Source: SAR202-VII-2 sp965263165 (GTDB lineage: Bacteria; Chloroflexota; Dehalococcoidia; Lucifugimonadales; SAR202-VII-2). Taken from it: 64,000 bases of DNA. Of the stretch, positions 53,135 through 61,370 are shown one piece after another. The notes beneath the pieces are model-generated. The model was not told the origin of the DNA, made no database searches, and was given only the letters and a program-made list of their open reading frames with translations. The stretch's first letter is position 1. Each line of letters starts with the position of its first letter. The translations under genes and the position numbers were made by a program. The DNA is taken from positions 496,001 to 560,000 of the forward strand of contig OZ253584.1 of the NCBI GenBank assembly GCA_965263165.1. Reading direction: 5' to 3'.

Positions 53135-54148
53135 ATGACTTCCCCGAAGCGTGTTTTTTCCGGCGCGCGCCCTTCCGGGCGGCAGCATCTGGGCAACTAC
53201 ATGGGGGCCATTCGCAACTATGTAGCCCTCCAGGACGAGTTCGACGAGTGCCTCTACTGCGCCGTCGACGTCCACGCCCTCACGACGATGACCTCCAGCC
53301 GGGAGACCGGCGAGATCCAGCAGAACATCCGTGAGATGGCGCTGGACTGGCTGGCCGCCGGCCTCGACCCCGAACGCAGCATCATCTTCGTGCAATCGCA
53401 TGTGCCGGAGGTGATGACCCTTCATACCCTGCTCAGCATGGTGACGCCCTTGGGCTGGCTCATGCGGGTGCCCACCTTCAAGGAGAAGGTGCGGCAGATG
53501 GACGCCACCGACGAGAGCGTGCCCTATGGCCTCGTGGGGTATCCGGTGCTCATGACCGCCGACATCATCCTCTACAAAGCCAAAGTCGTGCCGGTGGGCG
53601 AGGACCAACTTCCCCACCTGGAGCTTTCCAGGGAGATTGTGCGGAGGTTCAACAACCTCTTCGGCCCCGTGTTCCCCGAGCCGCAGGCCCGCCTCACCGA
53701 GTCACCCATGGTCCTGGGCACGGATGGCCAGGCGAAGATGTCCAAGACCATGAACAACCACATCGAGCTGGCCTCCTCCGAGGAGGAGACCAGCGCCAAG
53801 GTCAAGACCATGGTCACCGATCCCCAGCGAGCGCGCCGCACCGACCCCGGACGCCCCTGGGTGTGCAACGTGTACAACCTCCATCACTGGTTCAATCCCG
53901 ACAAGCTGGACGAGGTGTACCGCGAGTGCACCGCGGCCGGCATCGGCTGCGTGGACGACAAGAAGCTGCTCGCCGATGGCATCAACCACTACCTCGCCGA
54001 GTTTCGCGAGCGCCGCAGGGAGTTCGCGGCCCGGGACGGCTACGTGGAAGAGGTGCTTCGGGATGGAGCAGCCCGCGCCGGCGCCATCGCCAAGGAGACG
54101 ATCCGCGAGGTCGAGGAGAGCATGGGCCTGCGGTTGAAGGCGAGCTAG
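53135..54148 (+). CDS. trpS: Tryptophanyl-tRNA synthetase
   Basis: This 337-residue class Ic synthetase charges tRNA-Trp. It has the HIGH-equivalent in PSGRQHLGNYMGAI near residue 20, YCAVDVHALTT, GYPVLMTADIILYKAKVVPV with DQLPHLELSREIV, and the KMSKS-equivalent in GQAKMSKTMNNHI. The GTG at 53123 is an alternative, but ATG 53135 has GAGGTGG at the right distance. It is a housekeeping gene and thus marks core chromosome. Confidence 0.95.
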   Translation: MTSPKRVFSGARPSGRQHLGNYMGAIRNYVALQDEFDECLYCAVDVHALTTMTSSRETGEIQQNIREMALDWLAAGLDPERSIIFVQSHVPEVMTLHTLLSMVTPLGWLMRVPTFKEKVRQMDATDESVPYGLVGYPVLMTADIILYKAKVVPVGEDQLPHLELSREIVRRFNNLFGPVFPEPQARLTESPMVLGTDGQAKMSKTMNNHIELASSEEETSAKVKTMVTDPQRARRTDPGRPWVCNVYNLHHWFNPDKLDEVYRECTAAGIGCVDDKKLLADGINHYLAEFRERRREFAARDGYVEEVLRDGAARAGAIAKETIREVEESMGLRLKAS

Positions 54149-54156
54149 GACAAGAC

Positions 54157-54486
54157 ATGGCTTACGATGAGTCGCTCGCCAGCAGGGTGCGTGCGCTTCT
54201 TCAAGACCTGCCAAACGTCGGCGAGCGAAAGATGTTCGGGGGCTTGGCCTTCATGGTCCAGGGCAATATGTGCTGCGGTGTCCGTAACGACGAGCTGATG
54301 GTCCGCGTTGGGGCCGACGCCTACAGCGAGGCGCTATCCCAGCCTCACGCGCGCCCCATGGACTTCACCGGCAGGCCCATGGTGGGCTTCCTCTACGTCG
54401 GAAGCCCTGGACTGGCATCGGAGCAGAGCCTGGCGGCCTGGATCCAACGGAGCCTCGACTTTATCCTGACGCTGCCGTCGAAGTAG
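54157..54486 (+). CDS. TfoX N-terminal-domain protein
   Basis: This 109-residue protein is a TfoX_N domain: LPNVGERKMFGGLAFMVQGN, CGVRNDELMVRVG, and RPMDFTGRPMVGFLYVGSPG. Stand-alone TfoX_N proteins are common and of unknown role; the competence link is by family name only. It starts 8 bases after trpS, so it is co-transcribed. Confidence 0.88.
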   Translation: MAYDESLASRVRALLQDLPNVGERKMFGGLAFMVQGNMCCGVRNDELMVRVGADAYSEALSQPHARPMDFTGRPMVGFLYVGSPGLASEQSLAAWIQRSLDFILTLPSK

Positions 54487-54536
54487 GCTGCTGCTTCCTC
54501 GTCGTTGCTCCCCCCGGACCACTGGCCCGCAATGAC

Positions 54537-54563
54537 GAAGGGGCACTCGCCGAAAGCCCCTTC
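54537..54563 (+). terminator. Hairpin after TfoX-like gene
   Basis: An 8-bp stem (54537-54544 with 54556-54563) encloses an 11-nt loop between the trpS pair and the next gene. The T tract is weak. Confidence 0.45.
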
Positions 54564-54606
54564 ATTAGGTCAACATCCACGCCGCAAAGGCAAAAGGTAG
54601 GCAGTC

Positions 54607-55422
54607 GTGGCAATGGAAAGTCTCGTGGGCGCCAGCGGCCGCGCCGCCAAAGAGGTTGTTCAAGACGCGGCCAGGGCCGCTGGGCGCACCCTCGTGGAGC
54701 GGTTCGCCACCAGCCACAGCATCGAGTACAAGGGCCGGAATAATATCGTCACGGAGACCGATCTACTGGCCGAGCAGCAGATCCTCTCCGCCCTGCGTCA
54801 GGAGTTCCCCAATTTCGGCGTTCTGGCCGAGGAGTCCGGGCGCACAGACTCCGATTCTCCCTACACCTGGATCATCGATCCCCTGGACGGCACCCGCAAC
54901 TACGCCTCGGCCATACCCCACTTCGGCGTCATCATCGCCTTGGCTGAACACGGGCGCGTCATTCTCGGCGCCACCTACGACCCCATGCGCGGCGAGCTGT
55001 TCGTTGCTGAAGAGGGCAAGGGGGCAACGCTCAACGGCAGCCCCATCGCAGCCTCCACAGAGGAGAGCCTAGAGCGTTGCATCATTGGTGGAGACTTGGG
55101 GTACCGCGACGACCTGGGCGGCTACGCCCTGGACATGTCCCGCAGCCTGTGGCCTGAAGTTCAGGGAATTCGAATCATGGGTTCAGCCGCCCTCGGGTTG
55201 GCGTGGGCCGCCGCGGGCCGCTACGACCTCTACTTCCACCAGAGCCTCTACCCCTGGGACATCGCCTCGGGGCTGATCCTGGCCCAGGAGTCCGGCGCCG
55301 TCATCCGGGACATTCAGGGCAATCCCGCCACGCTGGACTCCGACCGCGCCGTCGCATCCAGCCCGCGCCTGGCCGCCGAGTTTTTGCGGCGGGTCTCCGG
55401 CTCAACCTGGATGTTGGGCTGA
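54607..55422 (+). CDS. Inositol monophosphatase-family phosphatase
   Basis: This 271-residue protein has Mg-dependent phosphatase motifs: KGRNNIVTETDLLAEQQI, LAEESGR, the catalytic WIIDPLDGTRNYASAIPHFG, and SLYPWDIASGLILAQESG. Substrates in the family include inositol-1-phosphate, PAP and sugar bisphosphates. GTG 54607 has an AAGGTAGG upstream; ATG 54613 is equally possible. Confidence 0.9.
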   Translation: MAMESLVGASGRAAKEVVQDAARAAGRTLVERFATSHSIEYKGRNNIVTETDLLAEQQILSALRQEFPNFGVLAEESGRTDSDSPYTWIIDPLDGTRNYASAIPHFGVIIALAEHGRVILGATYDPMRGELFVAEEGKGATLNGSPIAASTEESLERCIIGGDLGYRDDLGGYALDMSRSLWPEVQGIRIMGSAALGLAWAAAGRYDLYFHQSLYPWDIASGLILAQESGAVIRDIQGNPATLDSDRAVASSPRLAAEFLRRVSGSTWMLG

Positions 55423-55442
55423 CCACTGCCGCAAGCCGCGGC

Positions 55443-56438
55443 CTAGAGCCCCAACGTGCTCGGGGCGAAGATCTCCTCGATGTCCACTCGTCTCGACGTG
55501 AGGCCCTGCTCATAGACGTACTGGGTCAGCGTCTCCAGAAGGGGCCGGTTAGCTTGGACGCCATACGGCATCGGGTCGGCGGCAACCGCTGAGCGCCGGT
55601 CGCTGGGGAGGGCGCCAGTCTGAAAGTAGGGCTCCAACAACTCTCGTCCTCTGGCGACCACGTTGTCCTTGGCCGCCCGAAAAGTGCGGAACAGGTTCAG
55701 GGCAACCCACGGATGTTTTTCCAGTATCGACCGCCGCACTACGACGCAGTGGTTGATGGGGTGGAGACCGGTCTTCTGGTAGTAGCGCTCGGACTCGCTG
55801 GCGGCGTCGGGAAACAGGTAGCGTATGTCGGGACGGGCCATGAGGTCGATGCGGCTGCGGTCCACCGAGGCTGGGTTCGCGTGATAGAAGACCGCCGCGT
55901 CCAACTCGCCCTGGGCCATCATTATGCCGATGTTGCTTTCCTGGGGAATGCGGTTCAGTGTGACCCCTTCCGGCGGCTGGAAGCCCGTTGCGCCCCCGTG
56001 GCTGGTCTGCTCTGTCCGCTCCATCCACCATTCCATGTCCTCCGGCGCCACCCCGAACTCGTGCAACAGAGCGCCCCTGGCCCACACGGCGGCGGTCATC
56101 TGATACTCCATAACCCCCATCCGCTTGCCCTTCAGGTCCTCCGGCCGCTCGATGCCGGCGTCGGTGCGGATGATGGCCCACGTGTGGAAGAAGTGGTGGC
56201 TGTGGAAGACGGGCAGCCCCACCCAGGTGTCGTCCCCGCGGGCAATCGAGATGAGGAACGACGACATGGACATCTCGGAAACGTCGAACCGGGCTTCGTG
56301 GAGCTGATACCAGAAGATCCGGGACGACTGAAGCGGGGTTGGATCGAGCTCCATGCCGTCGGGCTGTACGCCGCCAACAAGGACCGGGTCGAGGTACGGA
56401 TTTCTGTCGGAGCTGAAGCTGAGCTGAAGCTTCTTCAC
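55443..56438 (-). CDS. 4,5-dihydroxyphthalate decarboxylase/NMT1-like binding protein
   Basis: This 331-residue protein, from GTG 56438 after GGAGG, shows LQLSFSSDRNPYLDPVLVGG. It then shows MELDPTPLQSSRIFWYQLHE, FDVSEMSMSSFLISIA, GIERPEDLKGKRMGVMEYQM and HPINHCVVVRRSIL. This is the periplasmic-binding-like fold of the family that includes 4,5-dihydroxyphthalate decarboxylase and NMT1/THI5-type ABC binding proteins. No signal peptide is seen, favouring a cytoplasmic enzyme. A Rieske oxygenase of the phthalate-dioxygenase type lies 3.5 kb away, supporting an aromatic-acid route. Confidence 0.75.
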   Translation of the reverse strand: MKKLQLSFSSDRNPYLDPVLVGGVQPDGMELDPTPLQSSRIFWYQLHEARFDVSEMSMSSFLISIARGDDTWVGLPVFHSHHFFHTWAIIRTDAGIERPEDLKGKRMGVMEYQMTAAVWARGALLHEFGVAPEDMEWWMERTEQTSHGGATGFQPPEGVTLNRIPQESNIGIMMAQGELDAAVFYHANPASVDRSRIDLMARPDIRYLFPDAASESERYYQKTGLHPINHCVVVRRSILEKHPWVALNLFRTFRAAKDNVVARGRELLEPYFQTGALPSDRRSAVAADPMPYGVQANRPLLETLTQYVYEQGLTSRRVDIEEIFAPSTLGL

Positions 56439-56576
56439 CAAGGCTGCCTCCGGCGCATCTTTCGCAACGTCGATACGTGGATGCCAGTTTACCCGCTCCG
56501 GCCGTCCGTGGCATCCTGTGCATGGTGATGGAATGTTGCGGCGGTTGCCGGCATTTGACGTCATCCCGGAGGTTCT

Positions 56577-57653
56577 ATGAAATTTGGCGTGTTGGTAACG
56601 CCCGGCGCCCATGCCCAAGCCCTGGTGAGGAAGGCCGAGGCCCTGGGCTTCGACTCAGCTTTCTTCGTCGACTCGCCGGTCATCTTCGGCGACCCCTTTG
56701 TGTCCATGGCCACCGCCGCCGTACAGACCGAGCGCATCGCCTTGGCCGTCGGGGTCACCAACCCTCTCACCCGCCCCGCCCCGGTCGCCGCCGCCAGCAT
56801 TGCTGCGCTGAACGCGCTGGCGCCTGGCAGGATCATCCTGGGCATCGGCGTCGGCGATTCTGCAACTCAGGCAATGGGGCAGCGCCGCGCCACCCTGGCC
56901 GAGCTGGAGGCCTTCGTACAGCAGGTGCGTTCGCTCCTGCGGGGCGAGGAGGCTGAGGTGAAGCTGACAACCGGGTCTGCGCTGGTGCGGTTCCTCAACA
57001 GAAGCAGGCCCTGGGTCAACCTCGAGGACCCCGTACCCGTTTACGTGGCGTCTTCAGCGCCGAAGGGGCTTCACCAGGCAGGACGCATCGCCGATGCGGT
57101 GATTCTCGGCGGTGTCACCGATCCCAGTCTCCTGGAGGCGTGCCGCTCCCACCTGGACGCGGGAGCCAGCGAGTCAGGCAGGCAAGCGGGTAGCCTAGAG
57201 ATCGTGGTCACGCCCTCCGTCTACGTCACCGCGGAGGAACCCACCTTCGACCACCTGCGAGACGCCCTGGGGCCCAAGAGCCTGGCCCCGGCCCGTAACT
57301 TCAGCCGCATCGCCGCCCGCTCCGCATCGGTGACGCCTCATCTTCGGGAGCAAACGGCCGCCATCAGCGATGCCTACAGGACCCGGGACGACTATCAGGG
57401 TGACCCGGGAAGAAGGCACCTCGACACCTACCAGGGTTATCTAACGGAGCTCAAAGACTGGCAGCGCGCCCTCATCACCGAAGAGGTGCTGCAAGCCACG
57501 AGCATCGCGGGGACGGTGGCGCAGTGCCTGCGGAAGATCCAGATGCTCCGGGAGCGCGGCGTGGGCCACGTCGTGCTGTCGCCGCTGCCGCAACTGCTGG
57601 AAGCAACGATGGAGGTCTACGGACGGGAGATTCTGCCAGCGTTCAGGGATTGA
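56577..57653 (+). CDS. LLM-class flavin-dependent oxidoreductase
   Basis: This 358-residue protein has a luciferase-like barrel: MKFGVLVTPGAHAQALVRKA with EALGFDSAFFVDSP, then TERIALAVGVTNPLTRPAPV, RIILGIGVGDSATQAMGQRR and VPVYVASSAPKGLHQAGRIA. Family members use F420 or FMNH2 to oxidise or reduce diverse substrates. GGAGG before ATG 56577 is good. A strong hairpin lies ~220 bases past its stop. Confidence 0.9.
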   Translation: MKFGVLVTPGAHAQALVRKAEALGFDSAFFVDSPVIFGDPFVSMATAAVQTERIALAVGVTNPLTRPAPVAAASIAALNALAPGRIILGIGVGDSATQAMGQRRATLAELEAFVQQVRSLLRGEEAEVKLTTGSALVRFLNRSRPWVNLEDPVPVYVASSAPKGLHQAGRIADAVILGGVTDPSLLEACRSHLDAGASESGRQAGSLEIVVTPSVYVTAEEPTFDHLRDALGPKSLAPARNFSRIAARSASVTPHLREQTAAISDAYRTRDDYQGDPGRRHLDTYQGYLTELKDWQRALITEEVLQATSIAGTVAQCLRKIQMLRERGVGHVVLSPLPQLLEATMEVYGREILPAFRD

Positions 57654-57873
57654 TGCGCCCAGCCAGCGCCTTTCGTCCATGCGCCGGCGGCCTCTGAGGT
57701 CCACAGAGCAGGCAGGCCCCACGCTGTTTCCCATAAACGCGACCTCTACCTAACAGGCGTCGGCGCAAACGGCTCCATTCCCACCGATGATATCTCGCAT
57801 CAACCTAGCGTTGTGCGGCGAAGTCTCTTCCCTCTTGGCGGGGGAAGGTTGGGATGGGGGTTATTAAATGAGT

Positions 57874-57908
57874 AGTGCGGGAAACTCGGCGTAGGAGTTT
57901 CCCGCACT
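57874..57908. terminator. Bidirectional terminator hairpin
   Basis: A perfect 14-bp stem (57874-57887 with 57895-57908) around a 7-nt loop lies between the converging LLM and amidohydrolase genes. The flanks lack a strong T run on either side. Confidence 0.7.
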
Positions 57909-57949
57909 GGTCTCATAAACGGAACAGGGCCGTCGCCCGACTGTACGGC

Positions 57950-59038
57950 CTAACGGGACGGCACGGCTTCCCGGCTGTATAGCCTCCGGGCGTTGCTGCC
58001 GAGGACCGCCGACTTTTCCTCGTGGGTCAGTTCCTCGTTCTCCAGCACCTCGTTGATCTCCCCCATGATGCTGTCCAGAGTAACCTCGTGGGGGTAGTCG
58101 CTGGAGAAGACGAATCCTCCGGCGCCCATGTTCTTGATAGCCCACGTCAACGTCGGCTCGTCGCCTTCCACGCCGATGTAGAGCCGCTCCTCAGCAATCT
58201 GCCGCTTGATGTAGTCGTCAATGTCCTCCCCGTCGCGCAGCGCAATGTAATCGCCGCGGGGGTTCATGGGCGAAAGGGTGTGGTAGGAGCCCGCGCAGCG
58301 CTCGGCCGCCATCAGGAACCAGCCGACGCCGGCCTCAAGGAAGCCGAACCGAGCGTTGGGGAAATGGTCGAAGACGCCGTGCAGCAGCATGCTCACGAAG
58401 CTGACGGTGATGGAGAACGGGTGACCCATGGCATGGACGCCTGCCGGAATGCTCAGGTGGTCGAACCCGTAGCCAATGTGAGACCCACCGTGGGCGGCCA
58501 GCGAGCACCCAAGGCGATCGGCTTCTGCGTAGACCGGCCAGTACTCCCGCGAACCCAGGTCGGACCTGAGGCCGGTGGTGGGCAGCATGCCGCCGGCCAT
58601 ACCCAGCTCCGTAACAAGGCGCCGCAGTTCTTCCACCGCGGCCTCGGGGTCTTGCATGGGAATCAAGCCGACGCCCTGAATACGCGAGTCCTTCTGATAG
58701 GTATCGGCGAGCCAGTCGTTGTAGGCCCGGGTGACCCCTATGGCGTAGTCGGGGTCCGGTATGCGCCCCACGGCTAGGGCGGATGTGGGGTACAACACCG
58801 TTCCTGTGATGCCCGATGTATCCAGGAACTTCACCCACCCATCGGGGCCGGGATTAATGAAGGTGCCGGGTGGCAGCGTGGCCAGGCCGTGGCGGAGGTG
58901 GTCGAGCGCGGGGAAGAGCCCCAGGGTCTTCACCAATACGGAATTGCTCCAGTTCTGAGGCAGATGCTTGCTGATCGCGGCCATATCCTCAAAGACGTGG
59001 CCGTCACCGTCGAAGACGCTGATGCCGTTGGTAGCCAT
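57950..59038 (-). CDS. Amidohydrolase-family metal-dependent hydrolase (paralogue)
   Basis: This 362-residue protein is closely similar to the one at 27490-28569. It has VFDGDGHVFEDMAAISKHLP, SLAAHGGSHIGYGFDHLS, HAMGHPFSITV, ARFGFLEAGVGWFL and FSSDYPHEVTLDS. The first metal motif reads DGDGH where the other paralogue has DADGH. It is the ACMSD-like subgroup, with substrate unknown. It is encoded downstream (leftward) of the ferritin-like gene with 106 bases between. Confidence 0.88.
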   Translation of the reverse strand: MATNGISVFDGDGHVFEDMAAISKHLPQNWSNSVLVKTLGLFPALDHLRHGLATLPPGTFINPGPDGWVKFLDTSGITGTVLYPTSALAVGRIPDPDYAIGVTRAYNDWLADTYQKDSRIQGVGLIPMQDPEAAVEELRRLVTELGMAGGMLPTTGLRSDLGSREYWPVYAEADRLGCSLAAHGGSHIGYGFDHLSIPAGVHAMGHPFSITVSFVSMLLHGVFDHFPNARFGFLEAGVGWFLMAAERCAGSYHTLSPMNPRGDYIALRDGEDIDDYIKRQIAEERLYIGVEGDEPTLTWAIKNMGAGGFVFSSDYPHEVTLDSIMGEINEVLENEELTHEEKSAVLGSNARRLYSREAVPSR

Positions 59039-59144
59039 TGATGCCTCCCGTTGGGTTCTGGGTCAACTAGTGGTTTCCGTGTAGCACAGGGCCGGAAGGG
59101 TTGTCAATGCTCCGAGCCCCAAAGTCCCCTGAGGTTGTCCGTCC

Positions 59145-59921
59145 CTACGTCGCCGACAGCGCCTCGATCTTCCCTTCAGCAATCTCCTGCAGCCGCTCCT
59201 CGGTCACCGGGAATCCGAACTGCTCATTGCGCATGCGCAGGCGCTGCATGCAGATTTCGGTCACCATCTCGCGCACCCTGGCCCATTCCTCTGGGCTCTG
59301 CGCCGCCGACTCCAAGCCCTGCGCCCCGGAATCTTGGTGGTCCACCTCGTCCTCGTACACCTGGCCGCAGGCATAGGCTATCCGGTCCGAGATGGGATCG
59401 CCCTTGGCGTTCATGCCTTCCCGGAAGATGGCGGCAGCCCCACCCTCCGTGAAATGAGACGCCAGCACGCCGAGTCCCCTTGCCTCGTCGCGAAAGCTGG
59501 CCCGCACTTGCGCCAGCTTCAGGTCCTCCGGGAACTGTTGCTGCTTCAACGCTTCGGGGTCCGGCATGAAGCCGGATAGCTCTTCCAACAGGTCGGCAAA
59601 GGCAACGTAATGCTTGATCTCTTCATAGAGGATCTCGGCGCTGCGAAGGAAGGCGTGACGGTCGACGGCCTTTTCCAAGCCCTGGTACCCGTCCACCGTT
59701 TCATCGACAAGCCCTAGGATGATGCCCTTACCGGAAGCGGACAAACCCGAGCCGTATAGCTCCTTGAAGCACTGCAACCGTAACCAGCGGATGTGCTCTT
59801 CCCTGGTGCGCGGTTCGCTGAAGAAGGCGCGGGCTATCTCCGCCTCGCCGGCCCAGAAGCGGGCTGCGTAGCGGCTGATCTCCTCCAATGCCTCTCGCGT
59901 TTGTTGTTCAGTCATCATCAT
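59145..59921 (-). CDS. Ferritin-like diiron-type protein
   Basis: This 258-residue all-helical protein has two ExxH-type pairs, EILYEEIKHYVAF (near residue 105) and QVYEDEVDHQD (near 190), as expected for ferritin-like diiron sites. GGGAGG precedes ATG 59921. It is encoded directly downstream of a Rieske oxygenase (63 bases), which suggests an iron- or oxygen-dependent step in the same pathway. I do not recognise a specific family. Confidence 0.6.
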   Translation of the reverse strand: MMMTEQQTREALEEISRYAARFWAGEAEIARAFFSEPRTREEHIRWLRLQCFKELYGSGLSASGKGIILGLVDETVDGYQGLEKAVDRHAFLRSAEILYEEIKHYVAFADLLEELSGFMPDPEALKQQQFPEDLKLAQVRASFRDEARGLGVLASHFTEGGAAAIFREGMNAKGDPISDRIAYACGQVYEDEVDHQDSGAQGLESAAQSPEEWARVREMVTEICMQRLRMRNEQFGFPVTEERLQEIAEGKIEALSAT

Positions 59922-59984
59922 TTGCCTCCCAATACGGTCTCCAATGAGCGCTCCATGCTACCATACGGCCCCGCCCTCCGGCAG

Positions 59985-61262
59985 CTACCAGGCGCGGGCC
60001 TCCAGATACTCGCGCGCCCCATCCCAAACCGTCTCCTCTGCGGGGAGCGCAACATCCACAGCGCGGACGTTGGCCCCGGCGACGCCCTCGGGCTCGGCCG
60101 GCTCCTGCCCCTCCTGGAGGCTTATCGCCGTCTGTATCAACCTGCGGCGCACGTTGATAATGGCGGTATCGGAGCTGACGAGACGCTCTCGGCTCCGATC
60201 CATCCGCGGGCCGCCTCCCTGGTTCTCCTGGACGGCGAAGTCCTGGGCGGGGATGGACTTGATGCCCGTGAAAGAGTGGGCGCGTTGGAGCGCCCGGTCC
60301 ATGAGATAGTCGTTGTCCATATTCTCTTTGGGCGTGAATGTGCCTGGAATCAACTCGGGAAAGAAGACCCCGCCGTCGCGATATTGATAGATCTCGCGCT
60401 CCGACAACGGCCTCGTGGGATGCCATACCACGCGGATGAACATGCTGTGCTCGTCATCCATGGGGACGCGAAGCTGGATCAGCGGAGGAGCTCCGGGCTT
60501 GGCGGCGATCATGGTGAAGCTGGGCATGAGCCACTGGTTGACGCGCCAAAAGGCCTCTCCATTGCCGCCCTGGCGGCGCGCTCCCAGCATTATGCCGTAG
60601 TCGGTGGGTTTCAGGTCCCATTGGGGCATCTTGTCAACGAACATCTGGGACTGCAACCTCGCCTGAAGCTCCCCGGCCCCGTAGCCGCCAACAACGTTGC
60701 TGTGGAGGAACCCCACGTGGCTTGAGTCCATATCGCCTTCCATGAGCTGCAGGTAGTTGGCCCGCAGCAACATCTTGCTGGCGTAGCGCTGGTCCGGTGG
60801 CAGGTTCAGCCACTCCATACCCGGCAGGCCGGGTTGCAGCTCCTTGGGGCCCATGTACACCCACACAAGCCCGCCGGCCTCGTCGCCGGGATAGGCGGCG
60901 AAGGTCTTGACCTTCTCTCGGAAGGTCTCGCCTTCCGGAGCGTTGGGAATATCCAGGCAGTTGCCTTCCACGTCGTACTTCCAGCCGTGGTAGACGCAAC
61001 GCAAGCCGCCTTCCTCATTGCGGCCCCAGAAGAGGTCAACCTGCCGATGAGGACAACGGCGGTCAAGGAAGCCGATGCGGCCCCCGGTGTCCTTGAAGGC
61101 CACGAGCCGCTCTCCCAGGACATCGACGCGCACCGGCGGGCAGTCGGGCGCCGGTAGTTCGTCGGCGAGAAGGACGGGTAGCCAGAACCGGCGGAACAGG
61201 CCGCCCATAGGCGTGCCAGGCCCGGTCCTGGTGATGAGGTCGTTTTCCTCAATTGTCAGCAT
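59985..61262 (-). CDS. Rieske ring-hydroxylating oxygenase alpha subunit (phthalate-dioxygenase type)
   Basis: This 425-residue protein has the Rieske [2Fe-2S] centre in RRCPHRQVDLFWG and CVYHGWKYD. The mononuclear iron site is LQLMEGDMDSSHVGFLH (D-x2-H-x4-H with Glu and Asp). PGTPMGGLFRRFWLPVLLAD near the N-terminus and GTFTPKENMDNDYLMDR near the end fit the phthalate 4,5-dioxygenase group. ATG 61262 is preferred over 61280 because AGAGGAA lies before it. It needs a reductase that is not encoded here. Confidence 0.92.
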   Translation of the reverse strand: MLTIEENDLITRTGPGTPMGGLFRRFWLPVLLADELPAPDCPPVRVDVLGERLVAFKDTGGRIGFLDRRCPHRQVDLFWGRNEEGGLRCVYHGWKYDVEGNCLDIPNAPEGETFREKVKTFAAYPGDEAGGLVWVYMGPKELQPGLPGMEWLNLPPDQRYASKMLLRANYLQLMEGDMDSSHVGFLHSNVVGGYGAGELQARLQSQMFVDKMPQWDLKPTDYGIMLGARRQGGNGEAFWRVNQWLMPSFTMIAAKPGAPPLIQLRVPMDDEHSMFIRVVWHPTRPLSEREIYQYRDGGVFFPELIPGTFTPKENMDNDYLMDRALQRAHSFTGIKSIPAQDFAVQENQGGGPRMDRSRERLVSSDTAIINVRRRLIQTAISLQEGQEPAEPEGVAGANVRAVDVALPAEETVWDGAREYLEARAW

Positions 61263-61370
61263 GGCTTTCCTCTGAAGCACCTAGTGAGTCGCCCAATGCC
61301 GCTGGAGCGCCCGGCCACAGGCTACCGCTGCCAGTGATGTAGCCTATCTTCGTTGGACAACCGGTCTGCA

